Assembly (NCBI RefSeq): GCF_021412565.1
Contig: NZ_JAKCLJ010000015.1
Location: 1-61,622, forward strand
Length of the DNA: 61,622 nucleotides
Direction of reading: 5' to 3'
Source of the DNA: Shewanella sp. AS1
GTDB lineage: Bacteria > Pseudomonadota > Gammaproteobacteria > Enterobacterales > Shewanellaceae
Position numbers and translations under genes: made by a program. The notes under the pieces were generated by a model. The model did no database searches, had not been told where the DNA came from, and saw only the letters and a program-made list of their open reading frames with translations. Below, one piece after another: positions 17,344 through 26,556 of the stretch. How positions within the stretch are numbered: the stretch's first letter is position 1; each line of letters opens with the position of its first letter.

Positions 17344-17588
17344 TGATGAACGAACTATGACAGGGCTTAAAGAAAGAGATCGATAAGAACAAATACACAA
17401 TAGTCACTGTTGGTGATCAGCTGTTTTATACCATAGACATGGCAAAGCATGACCTGCCTGTTGTGATTTTAATTTGTGACATCAGTAAGCGATCAGTTAA
17501 CACACTATTAGAAAGACTATTTCACCGCTGGCGCATCATGGGTTATTCAAACGAGTTCCTTAACGATATTGATGCCCGTCTTTATTGA
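17343..17588 (+). pseudogene. Small third gene of the hipBA operon, interrupted by an early stop
   Basis: ATG at 17343 overlaps the hipA stop (TAATG), the same coupling used within the operon. The frame reads MMNEL, then TGA (17358-17360), then continues open for 75 codons to 17588. The downstream part looks protein-like (KNKYTIVTVGDQLFYTID, then a hydrophobic VVILI strand and a basic helix). I therefore read it as a gene broken by a nonsense mutation rather than chance sequence. I do not recognise the family. Read-through or an internal start is possible. Confidence 0.45.
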
Positions 17589-17805
17589 TGAAATTCGGCA
17601 TAACACTGCGCTGAGAAGGGTAAAAGATGAATATGTCATGCTGGCTGAAGCCTTTTATAAGCAATACCCCACTTATGCTCAAAATAAACCGCGTTATGTA
17701 CAAATGCTATGGCCTGACTTAAAGGGCAATTACCCGAATGAATCAAAATATCACCATCCCCATTTTGAGCAGAAATGCCTTTCAAAGCTGCGAAAAATCA
17801 TATAG
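17572..17805 (+). CDS. Small hypothetical protein between hipA and cas1
   Basis: A 77-residue frame beginning ATG 17572 (a TTG lies just before it). It overlaps the end of the interrupted frame by 17 nt in another register. The product is helical and charged at first (FIDEIRHNTALRRVKDEY), then rich in Tyr, Pro, Lys and His. It may be a small independent gene coupled to the upstream one, or the shifted C-terminal half of the same broken gene. No family recognised and no clear ribosome binding site. Confidence 0.4.
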   Translation: MPVFIDEIRHNTALRRVKDEYVMLAEAFYKQYPTYAQNKPRYVQMLWPDLKGNYPNESKYHHPHFEQKCLSKLRKII

Positions 17806-17970
17806 TCATGTTTTTTATAGAGTATTCACCGGCTTTTACTGGGTAAAACTTAGGAAAAAACTCTTTAATTTAACGGATCACAATTTCAAATGATTTCGCT
17901 TTTCTTACTAATAAAAATGCTTTACGGTTAATATTTAAGCACCATCGAACAGTTCACAACGGAAGTGAAA
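17806..17970 (+). promoter_or_regulatory. Upstream region of cas1
   Basis: An AT-rich stretch that should hold the promoter of cas1 and cas2-3. TAATAT (17929-17934) could be a -10, but no good -35 accompanies it. The cas1 ribosome binding site GGAAG is at 17961-17965, five bases before the ATG. Confidence 0.35.
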
Positions 17971-18960
17971 ATGGATGATTTCTCCCCTTCAGATCTCAAA
18001 GCGATACTGCATTCTAAACGCGCCAATATGTATTACCTGGAATACTGCCGGGTAATGCAAAAAGATGGCCGTGTGCTTTATCTAACCGAAGCAGATAAAG
18101 AGAACCTCTACTTCAATATCCCTATTGCCAATACTACGGTTCTCATGCTGGGTAATGGCACCTCAATCACTCAAGCGGCGATGCGCATGCTCTCACACGC
18201 GGGTGTGTTGGTTGGATTTTGTGGCGGCGGTGGAACACCACTGCACATGGCTTGCGAGGTGGAGTGGTTCACGCCACAAAGCGAGTATCGCCCGACAGAA
18301 TACTTACAAGGCTGGCTCTCATTCTGGTTTGATGACGAAAAACGCTTAGTGGCTGCTAAGCAGTTTCAAAATGCAAGGATTGATTACCTACAAACGGTAT
18401 GGCGCTCTGACCGTGAGCTTGCTCTAGAAAAGTTCAATGTTCAGGACGAGGTGATCAAACAATCGCTGGATACTTTTCACCAACGTACAGATGCCGCCAA
18501 CAAACCCTCGGACTTACTGCTCACCGAAGCACAACTGACCAAAGCTTTATACAAATACGCGGCCAACAATACAGGCAAAGACGGTTTTTCTCGCCAGCAT
18601 CAACCAGACAAAAAATGTACAGATAAAGCCAATGACTTTCTTAACCACGGCAATTACTTAGCTTATGGCTTAGCTGCTAGCTGTTTATGGGTGCTTGGCA
18701 TCCCGCACGGCTTTGCCGTCATGCATGGTAAAACCCGCCGCGGCGCTTTGGTATTTGATGTCGCGGACTTAATCAAAGATGCCATAGTGCTGCCATGGGC
18801 ATTTGTTTGCGCCAAAGAAAACGCCAGCGAGCAAGAGTTTCGTCAACAAATTCTGCAAGCCTTCATCGAACACAAGGCGCTTGACTTTATGTTTGACACA
18901 GTGAAACACATCGCACTGCAAGGCAAGGATGAAGAAGAGAGCGAGGCACGCGAATTATGA
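17971..18960 (+). CDS. cas1: Cas1, type I-F CRISPR integrase
   Basis: Cas1 pairs with the Cas2 domain of the next gene to insert new spacers at the leader end of the array. The 329-residue protein is of the I-F (Ypest) type, with SKRANMYYLE near the start, LVGFCGGGGTPLHMA in the centre and a C-terminal helical domain. The metal-binding residues Glu186, His252 and Asp263/Asp266 (HGKTRRGALVFDVADLIKD) are present. I choose ATG 17971 rather than GTG 17965 because GGAAG precedes it at 5 nt and the family begins MDD. It overlaps the cas2-3 start by ATGA. Confidence 0.96.
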   Translation: MDDFSPSDLKAILHSKRANMYYLEYCRVMQKDGRVLYLTEADKENLYFNIPIANTTVLMLGNGTSITQAAMRMLSHAGVLVGFCGGGGTPLHMACEVEWFTPQSEYRPTEYLQGWLSFWFDDEKRLVAAKQFQNARIDYLQTVWRSDRELALEKFNVQDEVIKQSLDTFHQRTDAANKPSDLLLTEAQLTKALYKYAANNTGKDGFSRQHQPDKKCTDKANDFLNHGNYLAYGLAASCLWVLGIPHGFAVMHGKTRRGALVFDVADLIKDAIVLPWAFVCAKENASEQEFRQQILQAFIEHKALDFMFDTVKHIALQGKDEEESEAREL

Positions 18961-21900
18961 TGGTGACCTTTGTCAGTCAATGCGAGAAAAACGCCCTCAA
19001 GAAAACCCGCCGCGTATTGGATGCTTTTGCCAATCGGATTGGTGATAACACTTGGCAGACGCTCATTACCGAAGATGGCTTACAAACGGTAAAAAAAATG
19101 CTGCGTAAAACCGCCAGTCGCAGCACCGCAGTGAGTTGCCACTGGATCCGCAGCCGTTCACGTACGCAACTGTTATGGGTAGTAGGAAATCGTTTGAAAT
19201 TTAATGCCGAGGGCGTAGTGCCGGTGAATCGAACTCAACTGAATTTAGAGCACAAAGAGTGGGAACAAGGCTGGTATCTCAATGAGGCTGTGGTGCTGGC
19301 GACGAGCATTGCGGCATTGTGGCATGATTTTGGAAAAGCCAATGATCTATTTCAGAGCAAATTGCAAGGCTTAACTGAGAGTAAAGGTGAGCCCTATCGA
19401 CATGAGTGGGTATCATTGCGTCTATTTCTGGCGTTTGTAAAACGTAAACCGGATCACGAATGGCTGAGTCAGCTTGCAGGTTTAGCTGAACAAACCCTAG
19501 CTGAGCAAGTGCAACGCGATATTTTAGCTAATTTGATCCGTGATGATCTTGAGCCTCAGCGTCCTTTTATTTCTTTAGCTCCATTTGCAAAGCTGGTGGC
19601 TTGGTTGGTTGTAACTCATCATCGCACACTGTACGTGCAGAGTGACGATGTGGTGAAGACCGAAAATATCGATAACTGGCTGAATAGCGTTAATTGCGGT
19701 TGGAACTCAACTAACGAAAAATTAGGGAAGGAGGATCCTGCGCTCTGTGAGAAGAATTGGTCATTTGGTAATGGTTTGCCTTTGCTTAGCCAAACTTGGC
19801 GTGATAAAGCTAATAAACTAGCGAAACGAGCTCTGAACTATCCTGAGCTGCTTAATCGTATCGATTGGTTTGAGCAGCGCTTTGTGGCGCACATGGCGCG
19901 TTTATCTCTGATGCTCGCGGACCACTATTACTCCTCTTTGCCGCTTGAACAATCAAAAGCAACTTGGTGCGATGTAAATTATCTTGCTTACGCTAATACC
20001 GATAGAGCGACCAACCAGCTTAAACAGAAACTCGACCAGCACAATATTGGTGTGGCAGTGAACGCCCAGCGTTTTGCTCAAAATTTACCAGCATTGCGTC
20101 ACACCTTGCCTGCATTGGCGCAACATAAGCTTTTTACTCGTCGTAGTGAAAACGCCAAATATCAGTGGCAAGACAGAGCGTTTAAGGCCGCCAAAGAGGT
20201 AGCCACGCTCAGCGAGCGGCAAGGTTTTTTTGGCGTTAATATGGCTTCAACTGGGTGCGGTAAAACCATGGCCAATGCGCGCATCATGTATGCACTCTCC
20301 GATGAGCGCCAAGGGTGCCGTTTTTCCGTGGCGTTAGGGCTGCGCACGTTAACATTGCAAACTGGGGATGCTTATCGCGATCTGCTTAAACTAGGTGACG
20401 ATGAGCTGGCAGTGCTGATTGGATCGCAGGCGGTGAAGGCGCTGCACCAACTCAACCAGCAGCAAGAGTTCGAGTCAAAGAGTGGCAGTGAATCCGCCGA
20501 GGATCTGCTCGACCAACTCTATGTCAGTTATGAGGGGCAGATCTATGACGGCCGTTTAAAGCATTGGCTCGCCGCCAGTCCGAAACTGGAGCAGTTGGTG
20601 AGCGCGCCAATTCTGGTCAGCACCATTGACCACTTGATGCCGGCTAGTGAAAGTTTGCGTGGCGGTAAACAGATAGCGCCCATGTTGCGACTTCTTAGCT
20701 CCGATTTAGTGCTCGATGAGCCGGATGATTTTGGCTTGGAAGATTTGCCAGCGTTGTGCCGTTTGGTCAACTGGGCCGGGATGTTGGGTTCAAGGGTGTT
20801 GCTCTCCTCTGCCACGCTACCGCCATCTTTGATTAGTACTTTGTTTGATGCCTATTTAGAGGGGCGTAAGCAGTTTAACCAAGCCAATTTTGCAGGCCAA
20901 GCGGATAAACCAGTGGTATGCGCTTGGTTTGATGAGTTCAAAAGTGTCACCGCTGAGCTGGTGGATAAGACCAGTTTTCTGGCAGAACACAAAGCCTTTG
21001 TCGATAAGCGGATTGTGAAACTTGGGCAGATTGAGCAGGTGATACGCAAAGGGGCGTTGGTGCCTATCACATCAGATTCGCCAAAGACCGAAGCGGTTTA
21101 CCAAACGGTGGCGTCGACCATCTACCAGCAGATCCACGCGTTGCATCAACAGCACCATGTAAGTCATCCGAGTGGGCGTAAAGTCTCGCTCGGCGTAGTG
21201 CGCATGGCCAATATCAAACCCATGATGGCGGTAGCGAAATTGCTTACCGCTATGGCCCCTGATGCGGACACCAGTATCCATTTTTGTGTTTACCACTCCC
21301 AATATCCATTGGCGCTGAGATCGCATAAAGAGAATCGGTTGGACGCCATTTTGACTCGTCATGACGCTAACGCTTTATGGCAGCATGCGGAAATCGCGCA
21401 AGCGTTAGAGGCCACTCAAACGAAGAATAATATTTTTGTGGTGCTGGGAACCTCTGTTGTAGAAGTGGGGCGCGACCACGACTACGACTGGGCGATTGCT
21501 GAGCCCAGTTCGTTGCGTTCGCTCATTCAATTGGCGGGACGTATTCAGCGTCATCGCCAGTTGCCGCCCGCAACCCCAAACCTGATGGTGTTAAGCCAAA
21601 ACGTGCGAGCGCTGAAAGGTGAAGTTCCCGCGTATGCCAAACCGGGATTTGAGAGCAGAGAGTTGCCGCTTGCGAGTCACGATTTACAACAACTGCTGGA
21701 CGGTGAATTAGAGGCTATCTCTGCTATTCCGCGTATTGTGGAGCCACCTAAATTCCTAAGTAAAAGTAATTTTCAATGTGGCGAGGGCGATAAAGCTTGT
21801 GTGGTTAACTCTTTTGTTATTCAAGAGCACCGCGCTCTGCGGATCGCTTTAAATGATATTGGACAGGGAATGTACCGTAACCACAAAGAGGCCTCTTTGT

Positions 21901-22283
21901 GGTGGAAGGAGGAGATAGCTTGGAGTGGTGAATTTGTGCACCAAACTGAGTTTCGTCAATCGAGTCCACAAGAGGCGTTGGTATTGCGCTACGGTGATGA
22001 CGATGAGCTGGGCTGGTATCAGTTGGATACCACGCGCAAGCCCTACTGTTATACGGCGAAAAATAATAGCTTTAAAGCGGATGCTTGTTTATTGGCGAGA
22101 GGTTGTTACTGGTGGTTCGATGCTAGCGCCGAGGTGATTTACCAGCAACTGGCAGAACGCTTAGCTATTGATGCGGGTAAAGCCAGCGAGCAGTTCGGGG
22201 AGATTCGCTTGCGCATGCCGCATAAAGATCAAGTGGCCATTGAGTGGCAGTGGCACCCGCAACTGGGTGTGTATGAGCAATAA
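18957..22283 (+). CDS. cas3: Cas2-Cas3 fusion, type I-F nuclease-helicase
   Basis: This 1108-residue protein has the I-F architecture: an N-terminal Cas2 domain (about residues 1-95) that partners Cas1, an HD nuclease with His123-Asp124 (LWHDFGKAND), and a superfamily 2 helicase. Walker A is STGCGKT at 431-437, motif II is DEPD at 587-590, motif III is LLSSATLPP, and the last helicase motif is LAGRIQRHR near 860. Recruited by the Csy complex after target recognition, it unwinds and degrades DNA; it also takes part in adaptation. All catalytic motifs look intact. It overlaps cas1 by 4 nt and is separated from csy1 by 229 nt. Confidence 0.96.
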   Translation: MMVTFVSQCEKNALKKTRRVLDAFANRIGDNTWQTLITEDGLQTVKKMLRKTASRSTAVSCHWIRSRSRTQLLWVVGNRLKFNAEGVVPVNRTQLNLEHKEWEQGWYLNEAVVLATSIAALWHDFGKANDLFQSKLQGLTESKGEPYRHEWVSLRLFLAFVKRKPDHEWLSQLAGLAEQTLAEQVQRDILANLIRDDLEPQRPFISLAPFAKLVAWLVVTHHRTLYVQSDDVVKTENIDNWLNSVNCGWNSTNEKLGKEDPALCEKNWSFGNGLPLLSQTWRDKANKLAKRALNYPELLNRIDWFEQRFVAHMARLSLMLADHYYSSLPLEQSKATWCDVNYLAYANTDRATNQLKQKLDQHNIGVAVNAQRFAQNLPALRHTLPALAQHKLFTRRSENAKYQWQDRAFKAAKEVATLSERQGFFGVNMASTGCGKTMANARIMYALSDERQGCRFSVALGLRTLTLQTGDAYRDLLKLGDDELAVLIGSQAVKALHQLNQQQEFESKSGSESAEDLLDQLYVSYEGQIYDGRLKHWLAASPKLEQLVSAPILVSTIDHLMPASESLRGGKQIAPMLRLLSSDLVLDEPDDFGLEDLPALCRLVNWAGMLGSRVLLSSATLPPSLISTLFDAYLEGRKQFNQANFAGQADKPVVCAWFDEFKSVTAELVDKTSFLAEHKAFVDKRIVKLGQIEQVIRKGALVPITSDSPKTEAVYQTVASTIYQQIHALHQQHHVSHPSGRKVSLGVVRMANIKPMMAVAKLLTAMAPDADTSIHFCVYHSQYPLALRSHKENRLDAILTRHDANALWQHAEIAQALEATQTKNNIFVVLGTSVVEVGRDHDYDWAIAEPSSLRSLIQLAGRIQRHRQLPPATPNLMVLSQNVRALKGEVPAYAKPGFESRELPLASHDLQQLLDGELEAISAIPRIVEPPKFLSKSNFQCGEGDKACVVNSFVIQEHRALRIALNDIGQGMYRNHKEASLWWKEEIAWSGEFVHQTEFRQSSPQEALVLRYGDDDELGWYQLDTTRKPYCYTAKNNSFKADACLLARGCYWWFDASAEVIYQQLAERLAIDAGKASEQFGEIRLRMPHKDQVAIEWQWHPQLGVYEQ

Positions 22284-22288
22284 GGAAA

Positions 22289-22314
22289 AGCCCAATGCAT
22301 TGCTGCATTGGGCT
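22289..22314 (+). terminator. Strong stem-loop just after cas2-3
   Basis: AGCCCAATGCA, loop TTGC, TGCATTGGGCT form a perfect 11-bp stem beginning 6 nt after the cas2-3 stop. No T tract follows, so it may be an mRNA-end stabiliser or a partial terminator rather than a canonical one. Confidence 0.55.
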
Positions 22315-22394
22315 GACTACTTGTGCAGTAGTGAACATCTATTACTTTAATTTCTGAGCAGCTTGTACAGCTGTGCTGCGCAGTATAGCTATCC

Positions 22395-22413
22395 AATGTG
22401 AGTGAGTCACATT
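22395..22413 (+). promoter_or_regulatory. CRP-like palindrome upstream of csy1
   Basis: AATGTGA and TCACATT are perfect inverted arms separated by 5 bp (GTGAG). The arms match the CRP half-site, although CRP normally has 6 bp between TGTGA and TCACA. The centre lies about 67 bp upstream of the csy1 -10. CRP activates a type I-F cas operon in Pectobacterium, so this is a reasonable regulator candidate; another dimeric regulator is possible. Confidence 0.5.
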
Positions 22414-22448
22414 TTTCTCTGACCTTTAGTTTATTTATTATTTTAAGG

Positions 22449-22476
22449 TTGATCAATTTGGGGTGGGGCGTATACT
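22449..22476 (+). promoter_or_regulatory. Sigma-70-type promoter of csy1-csy2-csy3-cas6f
   Basis: TTGATC (22449-22454), a 16-bp spacer and TATACT (22471-22476) form a good promoter. The -10 is embedded in a short inverted repeat (GGGCG ... CGCCC, 22466-22483), a possible operator. AGGAG stands 5 nt before the csy1 ATG. Confidence 0.65.
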
Positions 22477-22512
22477 AGCGCCCATGGAACAATTAATGAT
22501 AAAGGAGTCTCG

Positions 22513-23850
22513 ATGGAGTTCACTTTAAGTGATGCGATTGCCGAATATATCGAGCAACGCAAACAGACCAAGCTGGAGCCGCTGCAAAAAGCGCGCGACA
22601 AGGTGTTGGCGAGTACGGATGATGCCGTGGCGATAGTGGTTGCTCAAACGGAATACGCGCAAGCCGCCGCGCCGATAGAGGCGATGTTTGAGCCCAAAGA
22701 GTGGCTGACCAATGCAGCGGGTCGTGCTAAGCAGATCAGCTTGGCCACACACGCTCCCAAATTTACTCACGGTGATTCTAAAGCGAGCAGTATGTTAGTC
22801 AGTGGTGATGCGCCAGTGGAAACTACTCATCTGGTGACGGCACACTTAGCCGAGAAAGCTATCGATGCGGTAGGCAATGCGGCCGTGTTGGATGTGGCGC
22901 GTCTGCTCAAAATTGAGGTTAATGGCGAGAGTTTGATCCAGCAGTTACAGAGTGGTCATGTTGAAGCGTTGAGCGCTTTTACTCAAGATGCCGAGCAGTT
23001 AGCGCAGTGGCAAGCGGGTTTTAAATTGGCGTTGGGCGATGAAAAACTCTCTGGTCACACCTTGACCAAGCAGCTCTATTTTCCTTTAGCGAGTGACGGT
23101 AAGGATCAAAATTATCACCTGCTTTGTCCGTTGTTTTCCTCTTCGATGGCGCACGAACTTTACCAGCAAGTGACCGCGACAAGGTTTGGTGATGAGCCGA
23201 AGGCGATCCGTGAAGCGCGACGTAAAGAGCAATACCATCCTGAGTTAGACCAAAGTTTTCCTGCTACTGCGGTGCAAAATTTTGGTGGATCTAAGCCATT
23301 GAATATTTCACAGTTAAATAACGAACGTTCTGGTCGGAGCTTTTTGCTGAGTTGCGCACCACCGAGTTACCAAAAGCAGGAGAAACCACCACTTAATCGT
23401 CGCTCTTTGTTTGATCGTCAATTGAGTTATCAAACTCGCTCTCTGTTAAGCGCCTTTAAGGTCTTTTTAGAGAGCCTTACCGGGCAAGAGAGCAACTTTA
23501 AGATCCGTTATCGTCGTGATTATCACTATGTGATGCCCTTGATTGATGCAGTCCTGACGCAGGCGGCGTTAGTGCAAAGTATGGGCGAGCACGCAGGTTG
23601 GGCGAGCCACGAAGATTGCCAACTTAAAGCGGCGCATGGTCTATGGCTGGATGTTGCTAACCCATCGGCGGCATTCCAAGCAGAGCGAGATAAAGGGGAT
23701 TGGCTGACTGTGGTCGCGCAAGATTTTGCCGCTTGGCTGACGCTGCAACTGAAAAGCAATGATCGTTATCTGCTGGGCGATGTAGAGCAAAATTACTTCA
23801 AAAAACTGTTCATGCAAGAGCTTAAACGTTTAGAACGAGGTGTGAGATGA
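22513..23850 (+). CDS. csy1: Csy1 (Cas8f), large subunit of the I-F surveillance complex
   Basis: Csy1 and Csy2 form the tail that caps the 5' handle of the crRNA; Csy1 reads the PAM in the target. The 445-residue length is close to the family norm (about 430). The sequence diverges, as usual for Cas8f, but the N-terminal region with PKEWLTNAAGRAKQISLATHAPKFTH, abbreviated here as PKEWLTNAAGRA then THAPKFTH, is characteristic, and so is its position first in csy1-4. It has its own promoter and an AAAGGAG ribosome binding site. It overlaps csy2 in ATGA. Confidence 0.94.
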   Translation: MEFTLSDAIAEYIEQRKQTKLEPLQKARDKVLASTDDAVAIVVAQTEYAQAAAPIEAMFEPKEWLTNAAGRAKQISLATHAPKFTHGDSKASSMLVSGDAPVETTHLVTAHLAEKAIDAVGNAAVLDVARLLKIEVNGESLIQQLQSGHVEALSAFTQDAEQLAQWQAGFKLALGDEKLSGHTLTKQLYFPLASDGKDQNYHLLCPLFSSSMAHELYQQVTATRFGDEPKAIREARRKEQYHPELDQSFPATAVQNFGGSKPLNISQLNNERSGRSFLLSCAPPSYQKQEKPPLNRRSLFDRQLSYQTRSLLSAFKVFLESLTGQESNFKIRYRRDYHYVMPLIDAVLTQAALVQSMGEHAGWASHEDCQLKAAHGLWLDVANPSAAFQAERDKGDWLTVVAQDFAAWLTLQLKSNDRYLLGDVEQNYFKKLFMQELKRLERGVR

Positions 23851-24827
23851 GTTGTTATCTATTGATTGAGCGCCTGTCGGTACAAAACGCCAATGCGATT
23901 GCAGGGCTTACCTATGGCTTTCCCGCTATTACTAACTTTTTGGGTTTTGCCCACGCTTTGTCACGCAAACTCGACGCGAAGCTAAACGTCTCATTGGGTG
24001 GTGTGGTGGTGGTGAGCCATACCAATACTGTGCATGTGCGCCAACCCAAAGGGTGGGGGGATTATGTTTTTGCTTTAACCCGTAATCCATTGACGCAGCA
24101 GGGGAATACCGCGCCAATCAATGAAGAGGGACGCATGAATATGCAAGTTTCCCTGTTGATTGAACTGGAAGGATTCAGCGCTGGTGATGTTTATCTGGAG
24201 TCGGATCTATTGGCTGCTTTGCAACAGAGCATTCCAACTTCGCGTCTGGCGGGGGGCCAAATTACCAATTACAGAGATGTACGAATTCTGGCGACCGAAG
24301 AGCAGCAAGTTAAAGCGCTGCGCACACTAATGCCAGGCTTTGTGTTAACCGATCGCAGTGATTATCTGACTGAGCACTATGCCGCGTTGTCGAGCCAAGA
24401 TGAAAATGCCAGCTTGTTCGATGCTTGGTGTGATTTTGCCAAACTTAAGTTTCAAGCGCCGCAGCGCAATGAGTCGAATAGCGATGATACAACTCCTGAT
24501 AATAGTGGTAATGGCAAATGGCACTATGTGCCGAAGCCTTACCCCGGTTATCTGGTTCCGATTGCGGCTGGGTATTGCGCTATTTCACTCCTGTATGAGG
24601 CGGGAGTAGTCGAGAACGTGCGAGATAAATCGGTGCCGGTAGCATTCGCTGAAACCGCTTACAGTGTTGGAGAGTGGCGCAGCGTACACGCATTACGCGA
24701 TATCAGTGACGGTGTGTGGCGTTATGAACACAGTTATCCTTGGTATTTAGCGAAAAACAAACCTTTTATTGTCGATATTCCAGAGCTTGATGCCGACGAT
24801 GAAGAGACATTATTAGAAGACAATTGA
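23847..24827 (+). CDS. csy2: Csy2 (Cas5f)
   Basis: Csy2 is the Cas5-like RAMP protein that binds the 5' handle of the crRNA together with Csy1. At 326 residues it matches the P. aeruginosa protein (about 327). LSVQNANAIAGLTYGFPA near the N-terminus is typical of I-F Csy2. The start overlaps csy1 by 4 nt; csy3 begins 21 nt after the stop. Confidence 0.94.
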   Translation: MSCYLLIERLSVQNANAIAGLTYGFPAITNFLGFAHALSRKLDAKLNVSLGGVVVVSHTNTVHVRQPKGWGDYVFALTRNPLTQQGNTAPINEEGRMNMQVSLLIELEGFSAGDVYLESDLLAALQQSIPTSRLAGGQITNYRDVRILATEEQQVKALRTLMPGFVLTDRSDYLTEHYAALSSQDENASLFDAWCDFAKLKFQAPQRNESNSDDTTPDNSGNGKWHYVPKPYPGYLVPIAAGYCAISLLYEAGVVENVRDKSVPVAFAETAYSVGEWRSVHALRDISDGVWRYEHSYPWYLAKNKPFIVDIPELDADDEETLLEDN

Positions 24828-24848
24828 TCATATTTTGGAGATTTCAAC

Positions 24849-25832
24849 ATGGCAGTAGAAAAACTTAAAACCCCATCGGTATTGGCATTTGAAGCAAAAC
24901 TTATTCCTTCTGATGGTTTGATGTTTGCAGGTAACTGGGATAAAAACGAGTGGACACCCATTAATGTCGGTGAAAAAGCCGTACGTGGCACCATCTCGAA
25001 TCGCTTGAAAGCCGCAGTGGCCAACGACCCAGCCAAATTGGACGCCGAAGTATCAAAAGCTAACCTGCAAACTGTGGATGTGGCGGCGCTTGCTCACACG
25101 ACAGACACCTTGAAATTGGCGTTTACCTTACGTGTACTCAGTGGCTTACACGTGCCATCGACCTGTAACTCTCCCGAATATCAAGCAGCACTAGCGGAAA
25201 AAGTTCAAACGTATCAAGCGCAAACCGAGTTTGCAGAGCTGGCTAAACGCTACGCCTACAATATTGCTAACGGCCGCTTCCTATGGCGCAACCGCGTGGG
25301 TGCGGAAGCGGTAAAAGTGGTAGTAACTTATAAAGAGACCTGCTTTGAATTTGACAGTTATGCTTTGAGTCTGCGTGAATTTGGTGATGATGCCCAAGTG
25401 AACCAATTGGCGACCATTATTCAACAAGGTCTTACTGACGAGCATGTACTGTTGAAAGTGGAAGCTTATAGCCAATTAGGCCAAGGCCAGATGGTCTACC
25501 CGTCACAAGAGTTGGTAATGGGCGGTGGTAAAGGGGACAAGAGTAAATTCCTTTATCAACTGGATGGCCAAGCGGCGATGCACTCGCAAAAAATTGGCAA
25601 CGCACTGCGCACCATTGATACTTGGCACCCAGAAGCGGACGAAATTGGCCCGATTGCGGTTGAACCGTACGGCTCTGTGACCAACCGTGGTGCGGCATAC
25701 CGTCAGCCAAAAGCGAAGAACGATTTTTACAACTTGTTAGACGGTTGGATGATCAAAGGCAAAGAGCCAGAGCTTGAGCAGCAACACTATTTAATGGCGA
25801 TGTTGATCCGTGGTGGCGTATTTGGCGAATAA
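24849..25832 (+). CDS. csy3: Csy3 (Cas7f), backbone subunit
   Basis: Six copies of Csy3 form the helical backbone along the spacer part of the crRNA. The 327-residue protein begins with [20 protein letters not shown] and later has [15 protein letters not shown] and the conserved [12 protein letters not shown] segment of Cas7f. A GGAG ribosome binding site lies 9 nt before the ATG. It sits 9 nt upstream of cas6f in a single operon with csy1 and csy2. Confidence 0.95.
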   Translation: MAVEKLKTPSVLAFEAKLIPSDGLMFAGNWDKNEWTPINVGEKAVRGTISNRLKAAVANDPAKLDAEVSKANLQTVDVAALAHTTDTLKLAFTLRVLSGLHVPSTCNSPEYQAALAEKVQTYQAQTEFAELAKRYAYNIANGRFLWRNRVGAEAVKVVVTYKETCFEFDSYALSLREFGDDAQVNQLATIIQQGLTDEHVLLKVEAYSQLGQGQMVYPSQELVMGGGKGDKSKFLYQLDGQAAMHSQKIGNALRTIDTWHPEADEIGPIAVEPYGSVTNRGAAYRQPKAKNDFYNLLDGWMIKGKEPELEQQHYLMAMLIRGGVFGE

Positions 25833-25841
25833 GGTGGCGCA

Positions 25842-26426
25842 ATGAAATATTATTTAGATATTACTCTGCTGCCGAGCGAAGATATGGGACACCATTTTTT
25901 GTGGGAGAAGCTGTATCACCAAGTGCATTTGGCACTGGTAGAGCACAAAAATAGCCAAGGGCAATTTGTCATTGGCGTGGCATTTCCCCAGTTTGATGGG
26001 CAGGTACAGCGCCTCGGCAGTAAGTTGCGCCTATTGGCGCAAAGTGAGGAGTCACTTGAGCAGCTGGCGATTGATAAGTGGCTTGCCCGTTTTAGGGACT
26101 ATTTTCATGTCACCAGCGTGCGCCCTGTGCCTGCTCAGGTTGAGTCATACGTCAGTTACTCTCGACCTAAAGTTCGCACTGGCAAAGATCGCGAAATACG
26201 TCGTCGCATGAAGCGTCACAATGAAACGTTAGAGCAAGCGACAGCGCATTTTGAAGGATTTGAAACTCGCACAACCAAAGCGCCTTTTGTCTATGCGCAA
26301 AGCTATAGCTCGGGTGCACGTTTTCCTCTGTTTATTGAGGAAAAAGTAGCACTTGGGGTAGGGGAGTCAGCGGTAACTTTCGACAGTTACGGCCTATCAT
26401 CCCAAGGTGTTTTACCCAAGTTTTAA
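25842..26426 (+). CDS. cas6f: Cas6f (Csy4), crRNA-processing endoribonuclease
   Basis: Cas6f cuts the array transcript at the base of each repeat hairpin and stays bound to the 3' stem-loop. The 194-residue protein aligns by eye with P. aeruginosa Csy4. Catalytic His29 is at the same number (VHLALV), the Arg-rich helix that enters the hairpin groove lies at residues 108-125 (RPKVRTGKDREIRRRMKR), and a Ser-rich YSSGARF segment (155-161) fits the active-site serine region. Its stop is 130 bp before the first repeat. Confidence 0.95.
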   Translation: MKYYLDITLLPSEDMGHHFLWEKLYHQVHLALVEHKNSQGQFVIGVAFPQFDGQVQRLGSKLRLLAQSEESLEQLAIDKWLARFRDYFHVTSVRPVPAQVESYVSYSRPKVRTGKDREIRRRMKRHNETLEQATAHFEGFETRTTKAPFVYAQSYSSGARFPLFIEEKVALGVGESAVTFDSYGLSSQGVLPKF

Positions 26427-26556
26427 CCCTTTATTTTTGATCTTTAAAAATAAGTAATTAAAACAGATGGTTACATCAAGTGGTTTTTAATAAGGTGAAA
26501 ACAAGGTTTTTGCCTTAACTGCTTGTTGTAACTTATTTTTGTGCTGATATTCTACT
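26427..26556 (+). promoter_or_regulatory. CRISPR leader
   Basis: This 130-bp AT-rich stretch between cas6f and the first repeat is the leader, containing the array promoter and the integration signal. The orientation is set by the repeat direction (5' handle at its right end) and by degenerate repeats at the far right end. CATCAAGTGGTTT (26474-26486) matches the IHF consensus at 11 of 13 positions; IHF bending is required for adaptation in several type I systems. Confidence 0.75.

Noticed and set aside
17971..26426. A Tn7-like CRISPR-associated transposon (I-F3)
   Set aside because: cas1 and a full Cas2-Cas3 nuclease are present and Csy1 and Csy2 are separate. No tnsA, tnsB, tnsC or tniQ gene is in the window. 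It is a canonical interference-competent I-F1 locus.
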